Source: Planoprotostelium fungivorum
Taxonomy: Eukaryota; Evosea; Variosea; Cavosteliida; Cavosteliaceae
Reading direction: 5' to 3'
DNA length: 64,000 nucleotides
Assembly: GCA_003024175.1 (NCBI GenBank)
Contig: MDYQ01000055.1
Coordinates: forward strand, 1 to 64,000
The first letter of the stretch is position 1. Each line of letters opens with the position of its first letter. The position numbers were made by a program, and so were the translations under genes. Under the pieces are notes generated by a model. That model was not told the DNA's origin. It did not search any database and saw only the letters and a list, made by a program, of their open reading frames with translations. Below are positions 57,823 through 64,000 of this stretch, one piece after another.

Positions 57823-60800
57823 ATGCGGTCGTGGCTGCTCTTCGTAGGCCTATGGATCACCGCTGTGTGCTCTCAGACGTTCTATACGTCTCCAGCAAAC
57901 TGGACGAGAGGTCAGGAAAGAATGCGGGAGAGATGAGCTGATTGCGAAACAGACGTCAGCACAGCAGACGCTAGTGGCTATCAGTCTGTCACTCTCGTCT
58001 TACAAGATGGTCTGTATACTCAAGTGAGAGAAACATACGATCTCGATTTGTTTTTCGGCTGAGATCGCGCACAACTGACAAAAGAAGAGCGTGGCTTTCG
58101 GTAATGTTCCCTCTTGGAACTTCCTCGCCTCAGGCACTGGAGCTGTTATCAGCGGAGCCCTCACTGCTACAAAGGCGATCCAGCTGACTCTATCTGGCCT
58201 CACTTTTACATCTACCATCAACTCTACCCTCTCTATAGACCTCATCGTCAACAATTGCAACTTCATCAACTCTAGTTCTGGATCGATCTCAACAGTGGGC
58301 AATGTGATGGTCAGTTTCACCTCACACATCATACGAATGCTGACATCTACTCAGGTGTCAGGCAGTACTTTTCAGAACAACGCTAACGGGATCAAACCGG
58401 GTGCTGCTATCAGTAATACGGGAGGCTCAGTTTCCGTGTCTGGCTGTACCTTTTCGAACCACACATCTACGGGTGCCATCTACGTGTCTTCCGGAACACT
58501 TCTTATCACCAACTCCCTCTTCAAATACAATTCTATCGCTGCCAGTTACAACGGTGGTGCTGTCTACACCGTCTGTGAGCGAGATCGTCTAACATCATGT
58601 CATCTCATCTTCCCAGCCACATCGGTCACCATCAATTCCTGCACCTTCGTATCCAACAGTGCAGGAGTAGGAGGTTCTATCTTCGCGAGCGCAAGTCAGC
58701 TCGTCCTGTCATCTTCCTCCTTCCAGTCAGAGCAAGCCACCTACGGAGGCAGTCTGTCCGTATCCTCATCTTCCGTGGTCGTCCTCAACAGCAATTTTAC
58801 GAGAGGAATGGCTCAGTATGGTGGTGGTATATACGGTACCGTCTCCACAGTGGTCGTCAGGGGTTCTAGCTTCACTGGAATGAATACGCAGAACAGTGGT
58901 GGTGGTATCTTCTTCTATGGGTCAATGAACGCAACGATCACGGACTCCATCTTCTCTTGTGAGTCGCCTCCAGCACGAGCGTCGCTGAAATATCCCAAAG
59001 CGAACACAGCCACCTACGGAGCCGGCATCGATCTTGGGTCCGGAGGAGGTAGAAACAACCTAACAGTCACCCGCTGCACTTTCACTGGCAACACTGCTCT
59101 TCTGTCGAACACCTATAGCGCTGGTGGTGCCATCCGTTCCACTTATGCCTTCCTCACTCTGCAGAACTCGACGTTCAGCTCTAACTTGGCTTATCAGAGC
59201 GGAGGAGGAGTGTTTGTGGTCAACACTGCTGCGACTGTGGACAACTGTACCTTTTCCAACCATTCTGCCACCTCTGGTGGTGCCATCGCCACGCAGGGAT
59301 CTAGTTCAGTAACGATGACTCGGTCGACCCTATCATTGAATGGAGCGGGGAAATGGATCAATGGAGGCTGCGACTTCTCTGGCTTTGGAGGAGGAGTGCA
59401 TGTACAAGTTGGAACGACCATCACTATCGACGGCAACACACTTCGAGGTGTGTATCTGATTGTTACGTGACGAATAAGAGGTGGTTTCTTCAGCTGAAGT
59501 GATGATAAGGAAATAAGGCCAATTATGGGGGATCCATCCATTCTTCGAGTACGACATATCTACGAAACAACATCTTTGTGCTCAATTCAGCCACAAACGG
59601 TGGTGCTTTCTATCTGTCAAATTTAGCTTCCTCCGTAGCCACTTTTTCTTCTTGCATCTTCAACAACAATTCAGCCTCTTCCAATGGGGGCGCCCTCTAC
59701 TTGGATGGTGAGGAATGAATCATCACTGCTCCTCTCACATGACGCAGAGACTTCCACATTCAATGTCAGTACTAGTTCTTTCTCGTACAATTATGGGTCT
59801 CTATCTGGATTTGGAGGAGTCGTGTACGCCGGGTATGCATCAGGTGAGTGACTTCGATTGGAAGAATACTCATTCGACGACAGGAACGATCGATCAGTCT
59901 ATCTTCTCCAACAATGGAAACCCCTCTGCAGATGGTAGTATCTATGTATTCTATGCGGGATACATCGCAGTCACAAATACCGCGATCCACAATAATTTCG
60001 CGAATAGTGAGTCGGTGGTTCAGGAATATTCTTACACAAAACAGACATCCTGGTTTGCGTTTCGTGTTCGCAAGGACTTTTATTACAGAACCTCAGCCTG
60101 TACAACAACGATATTTTGGACAGGACGTCTGTATTCATCTTGGCGAGCAATTTTGTGATGAGAGGAGTCAACATATACGCCAACCGTGGTGGCAGTGTAG
60201 GAGCTGCTGTAGCAATATTCAACGTACAGACTGGCGCTGTCGACAATTTATCGATCTCCTCCCTCACCATACCAATTTCATCCAACAATGGAGCTATCAA
60301 AATCCTCGGTAGCACTAACATCACGATCACGAATTCGATTGTACAAGGATTGCAGCACAGTGAGTGCAGTCATCATCCCTATAGAATTGACAGACGCAGG
60401 CCCCGTCTACTGCGCTTCATCCACAGTTACCATGAAGAACATCAGTGTGTTAAATAACTATCTCGATTCGAGTGTACAGCAGTCAGCCGTACACGGCGAT
60501 ACCGGTTGTTCCTTCATGGTAAGTCGACTGATCGCATCGATTTTAAATCATGTAAGATCGATCGATCCATTATGTCCAACAATACGTTCTATTATGCCGC
60601 GCTGGGCGTCAACAGTGGCTATAGCACGACCGTAAGTCCTCTGCAAAAAGATATCGATTGAAATCCGTAGGTGACAAATAGCATCTTCACTAACAATCGC
60701 TGTACGGACAATGGAGCTGCGATAGTCTCCACAGCCAATGCCATCTCCATCAGCTCTAACTATTTCTCTAATAACTATTCTCCAAACAATGGTGGAGCAG

Positions 60801-61662
60801 TGTCAGTCGATCAAGCTTATCTCTACAACAATACATTTGTATCCAATCGAGCGGGCCTACTCGGAGGTGAGATCTTGCCCTCGCCTGATGATTGATCGCA
60901 TTCAGGCGCTATCTTTTTTCAGAGCGGTGGATCGAGCACGAAGAACACTTTCCACAGTAATGCTGCATCCAATGGAGGTGAAATCATCCGGGCAAACGTC
61001 ACTCAAACATTCATTCAGGTGGTTATAGTTGTTACAGCTCATCCAACTCTCTGATGGTAGATGGTGACACCTTCATCAACAACACGGCCAGTATCTCTGG
61101 AGGTGCTTTCCATACACAATCGACCATTTTCACTGTCACGTCCGCCACTTTCATCAACAACACATCACCCTACGGAGGAGCTATGACGCTGTATCAGAGC
61201 GAGGGCACTGTGTTCAACTCCAACTACTACGGCAACACAGCCACGTTCTTAGTGCTGGAGGCTGACGTCAATTTCCACTCTATCACAGTCAATGGATCGT
61301 CCTACACGACCAGCACAGACGCCTCTGTGATGCTGATGAGCACCGGGCGAGTGAACATGATCAATTCCAAGATCTATGCAAATCAGCTTCCCAACACAGC
61401 CACGCCCACGTACATCATTCAGGTGATGTGATGTGAAGACATTTTGACTGAATCGTCATCATAGGTGGATGACGGAGTGTTCACGCTGATGGGAGGAAAT
61501 TTCACCGGTAATTCGAAGCAAGATTCGGGAATCGTCAGTGCAGCGAGCGTGACTTCCCCCGACCTGGCGTATTACACCTCGATGATGGGTTACGCCAGGG
61601 TCATGGTGTCAGGCACGAACGTGGTAGCCTATCGATCGGCTCCATACATCTATTCGAGATGA
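57823..61662 (+). CDS. Secreted Pmp-type right-handed beta-helix repeat protein (paralogue 2)
   Basis: Signal peptide MRSWLLFVGLWITAVCSQ, then FYTSPANWTR and SGYQSVTLVLQDGLYTQ. Pmp repeats follow: CTFVSNSAGVGGSIFA, SFQSEQATYGGSLSV, NFTRGMAQYGGGIYG, STFSSNLAYQSGGGVFV, CTFSNHSATSGGAIAT. Introns are short. The ending (DDGVFTLMGGNFTGN, then ARVMVSGTNV) matches paralogue 1. Repeats are Ser/Thr/Asn-rich, so heavy glycosylation is likely. Predicted extracellular or surface. The stop lies 60 bp from that of the convergent glycoside hydrolase. Paralogy with 7137-11601 spans the full length, which implies gene duplication rather than separate acquisition. Confidence 0.82.
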
Positions 61663-61721
61663 AGACATTTGAATGAGAAAATGATCATCCAAGTCTATTT
61701 ATTTCGCATCATGATGGTGAC

Positions 61722-64000
61722 TCATGCTTGCACGATGTTACCGTTGATGCACTTGTAACCATTCGGATCGAAGCAGGCACCGTTGCAAGACATGCTTCCC
61801 AATCCACACAGATAAGGACTACCGTTGGATCGATCTACAACGCAGCTGTAATTTGAAGGAGAATAGCACAGATTTCCATTCCTCTTGTCGGGGCAGCAAG
61901 AGCTGGCACCGCAGGTGTTCGTGGTGCATCGTGGAGCTGTTGCTGTCGATGTCGACGAAGCGGGTAGAGAGGTCGTCATGGATACGGTGGACGAAACGAT
62001 TCTCGTTGTAGATGGAGATGATGACGTGGCGGGAACGACAGAAGTCGGTGTAGTCGTTGTAGATGAACGAGACGGTATAGAAGTGACCACGATGCCGATG
62101 CCACCGAAGCTGCAGGCATCTGAAACAAAGTCAATCTCGATGAGCGTCGCCGATGGTGAGTCGATCACCTTGTGATGGTCCGTAGACTTGGTAGTATCGA
62201 TTCATCGCGTTCGAAATCCTCTCCACGCTGTTGCAGCCTGCGTATGTACCTCCAGTGGTGATGTCGGTGCAGTATTGGGGGTAGGTACTGCACAGCCAAT
62301 TGTAAGCGTTGGTCACACCAGAAGCTGAAACTTGGGATGGGTCCTCTGAGGCCGTGCGGCAGTTCAAGTTAGCGAACATGGTCTGGCAGGTTGTAGATGG
62401 AGCGGATGTCGTTGTGGATGGTGTCGATGTCGTTGTAGATGAACTAGATGGCATTGTAATTGATGATCGCGTTGTAGATGAACTAGATCTCGTTGTAGGT
62501 GCAGGAGAAGAGGTAGTCGCGGTTGAAGTGGAACAGAATTGGATCTGAACGAGATTTCCGTTGGGGCAGCTGTGAAATCGTCAGATCGTTGTAGATAACA
62601 AAATCCCACCAATATTGATTTGGATTGTAACAAGCGCCACTGCAGGGAGAGAGTGTGGACGGACAGCTGATCCAGTCAACCCAGTATAAATCGAAATAAA
62701 CTCACCCTCCATTTCCGGTCGTTGTGGATGATCCACTCGAGCTGCTCGTTGTAGTGGAAGGGTTCTGTGGCGTGGTACCCGTCCCTCCAATCGTGGAAGA
62801 TACAATTTGAGACGTGCTGGACTTGGTAGTTGAGCTTCCACCGTTGCCGCTGCCTCCGTTGGTGGTTCTGAAATTTCGTCAGAACTTCTCTCCATTCGTA
62901 GACGTACCCTACGGAAGACCCATCGGTGGGGAAGGGAGAGCCACCACGGGAGCCCCTACCCGCCTCAGTCGCATTTTCAAATTTCAAATTCTCACGCGAA
63001 AAAACCGTTGGGGTTGGCCAGGAAAGCCGATGGAGGACACTGAGCCTGCTGTAAGATGTAACCTGCGACACAGCAGTAGATCGAACTCTTTGGGTCAATG
63101 CAAGCTTGACCGCAGGCGACCGAACCAACGCCACACTGAGCCGTCGGGGGCTGATTACCACCGGTAGGATCGACGTAACTGCCCGATTCAATCGATCTAC
63201 AACGTTGTAGACGCCCACCTGCCGTCGCAGAAGTTGTTCGTGACGGTGGATCTCTGGTTGGGACCGTCCAATCGATAGACGTTCTGAGAGAACCCTGTGA
63301 CGAGGCCGTTGTAGTCGTAAGCTCCACCAGTTTTCATCTGAATGAAATCTACCGGAAATTGTCCGCTGCCGGGTGTCAAACTGACAGCTCCCATGTACAC
63401 GTCGGGAAATTGGGTGTAATCCTACGGTAAAATTCAGTCCGAGATTTTGGCGGGAACGGCCTCCCACCTGCCCGTACGATGCGACTCCCTTCCAGTGTTC
63501 CTCCTGCCATTCGAAGAGAAATCCACCGGTGGCGCCGAAGTTCTTGTGATTGATGATGTCGCTCCACATAGTAGGGAACCAACTGCTCACGTCGAATTGT
63601 TTCGTATCTTGATGTACTCCCATCTCCCCAATCAATATCTGTGAAGTGTCACATCGGGCTCGTTGTAGATCGACGCCTCACAGGTTTTTGGTATTGGCAG
63701 GTGAGATAGCGGAATTGAGCCCACAGACCAGAGAAATCGAAGCCGCGGTAACCAGCGTTCAGCATCATGATGTCTATATCGAGAGCAGCCGTCAGATGAT
63801 TGTAAGAGTCGACAAAGTCCAAGAGACCCGTTGTGATGGGAAGATATCTTCCCCACTTCTGTACCTGAGAGATGTTGAGAGGGATCGATCTACAACGAGC
63901 CATCACTTGGTACTGGCGAGCGTAGTCGATGTAAGAGTTGACCTTGGAGATGAAACTGTCGTCACGGCTGGTGAATTGAAGTTCGTTGCCGAAGGAGTAC
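61722..64000 (-). CDS. Clan GH-A glycoside hydrolase with CBM52-like and X8/CBM43-like modules (5' part outside window)
   Basis: At the right edge YSFGNELQFTS carries the GNE acid/base of clan GH-A barrels. DIDIMMLNAGYRGFDFSGLW follows, then PILIGEMGVHQDTK with the nucleophile Glu, and GGFLFEWQEEHWKG. Next come small Cys-rich modules of the CBM52 type: CGVGSVACGQACIDPKSS, CSGACYNPNQYW and, at the C-terminus, SCNGACFDPNGYKCINGN. They are separated by Ser/Thr linkers (SSSSTTTSTPSTTTSAPST) typical of O-glycosylated spacers. An X8/CBM43-like module lies between (NLNCRTASEDPSQVSASGV, YPQYCTDITTGG, ISNAMNRYYQVYG). The likely substrate is beta-1,3-glucan, from the cell's own stalk/cyst wall or from fungal prey. 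The exact GH family cannot be fixed without the N-terminal half. A 41-nt intron holds a perfect palindrome at 63196-63211. Confidence 0.75.
63196..63211. repeat. Perfect 16-bp intronic palindrome TCTACAACGTTGTAGA
   Basis: Sits 7 bases after the GTGGGCG donor of a 41-nt intron of the glycoside hydrolase gene (minus strand). Confidence 0.9.

Noticed and set aside
1-64000. Transfer RNA, ribosomal RNA, LTR or other virus-derived elements, LINEs and DNA transposons
   Set aside because: Looked for on both strands; no cloverleaf, reverse transcriptase, integrase, transposase or long terminal repeats recognised.

Overview
The window is nuclear DNA from a free-living protist and is almost entirely protein-coding. 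About 20 spliced genes are packed on both strands with gaps of tens to a few hundred bases. Introns are many and very short (about 35-100 nt), usually GTGAG...CAG, with CTAAC/CTGAC-like branch sequences. The gene content fits an amoebozoan: Cyr1-type adenylate cyclase, a hybrid histidine kinase with kinase-like and AAA domains, Vps15, BLOC-1 pallidin, insulin-degrading enzyme, a bacterial-looking 'Pmp' repeat family, and a glucan-type glycoside hydrolase with fungal-type binding modules. A protosteloid amoeba such as Planoprotostelium is my best guess. That is inference from content and intron style, not a database match.

Layout. 1-3385: 3' part of an insulin-degrading-enzyme-like M16 peptidase (-). 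3705-4735: acidic bZIP factor (-). 5690-6720: CBM20/coiled-coil/RING protein (+). 7137-11601: large secreted Pmp-repeat protein (+). 11693-24192: six genes on the minus strand (Frag1/DRAM-like membrane protein, a possible 49-residue membrane protein, Na,K/H,K-type P-ATPase, farnesylated-type DnaJ, E2F, F-box). 24675-32427: plus-strand zinc alcohol dehydrogenase, a CCCH-finger/pseudokinase/KEN ribonuclease, and pallidin. 32684-36280: IQ-DH-PH RhoGEF (-). 36852-57282: plus-strand adenylate cyclase, cytochrome c peroxidase, Vps15 and a very large hybrid histidine kinase. 57823-61662: a second Pmp-repeat protein, paralogous to the first. 61722-64000: clan GH-A glycoside hydrolase (-), cut by the right edge.

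Three things stand out. (1) The gene at 26157-30581 reads as one spliced frame joining Unkempt/plant-like CCCH fingers, a low-complexity linker, a catalytically dead kinase fold and a KEN nuclease that keeps the R-N-x3-H catalytic signature. It is a cytosolic RNase L/IRE1-type enzyme with an RNA-binding front end. (2) The gene at 5690-6720 puts a starch/glycogen-binding CBM20 and a RING finger in one chain, which recalls the laforin-malin pair. (3) Introns across the whole window repeatedly carry the palindrome TCTACAACGTTGTAGA or two stereotyped half versions of it, sometimes with the 3' splice site inside the element. This looks like an introner-like repeat family or a conserved intronic hairpin.

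Several genes touch membrane traffic, lysosomes and signalling (Vps15, pallidin, Frag1/DRAM, RhoGEF, cyclase, histidine kinase). I see no operon-like logic and treat the neighbourhood as ordinary eukaryotic gene order. No tRNA, rRNA, CRISPR, virus-derived or retroelement sequence was recognised.
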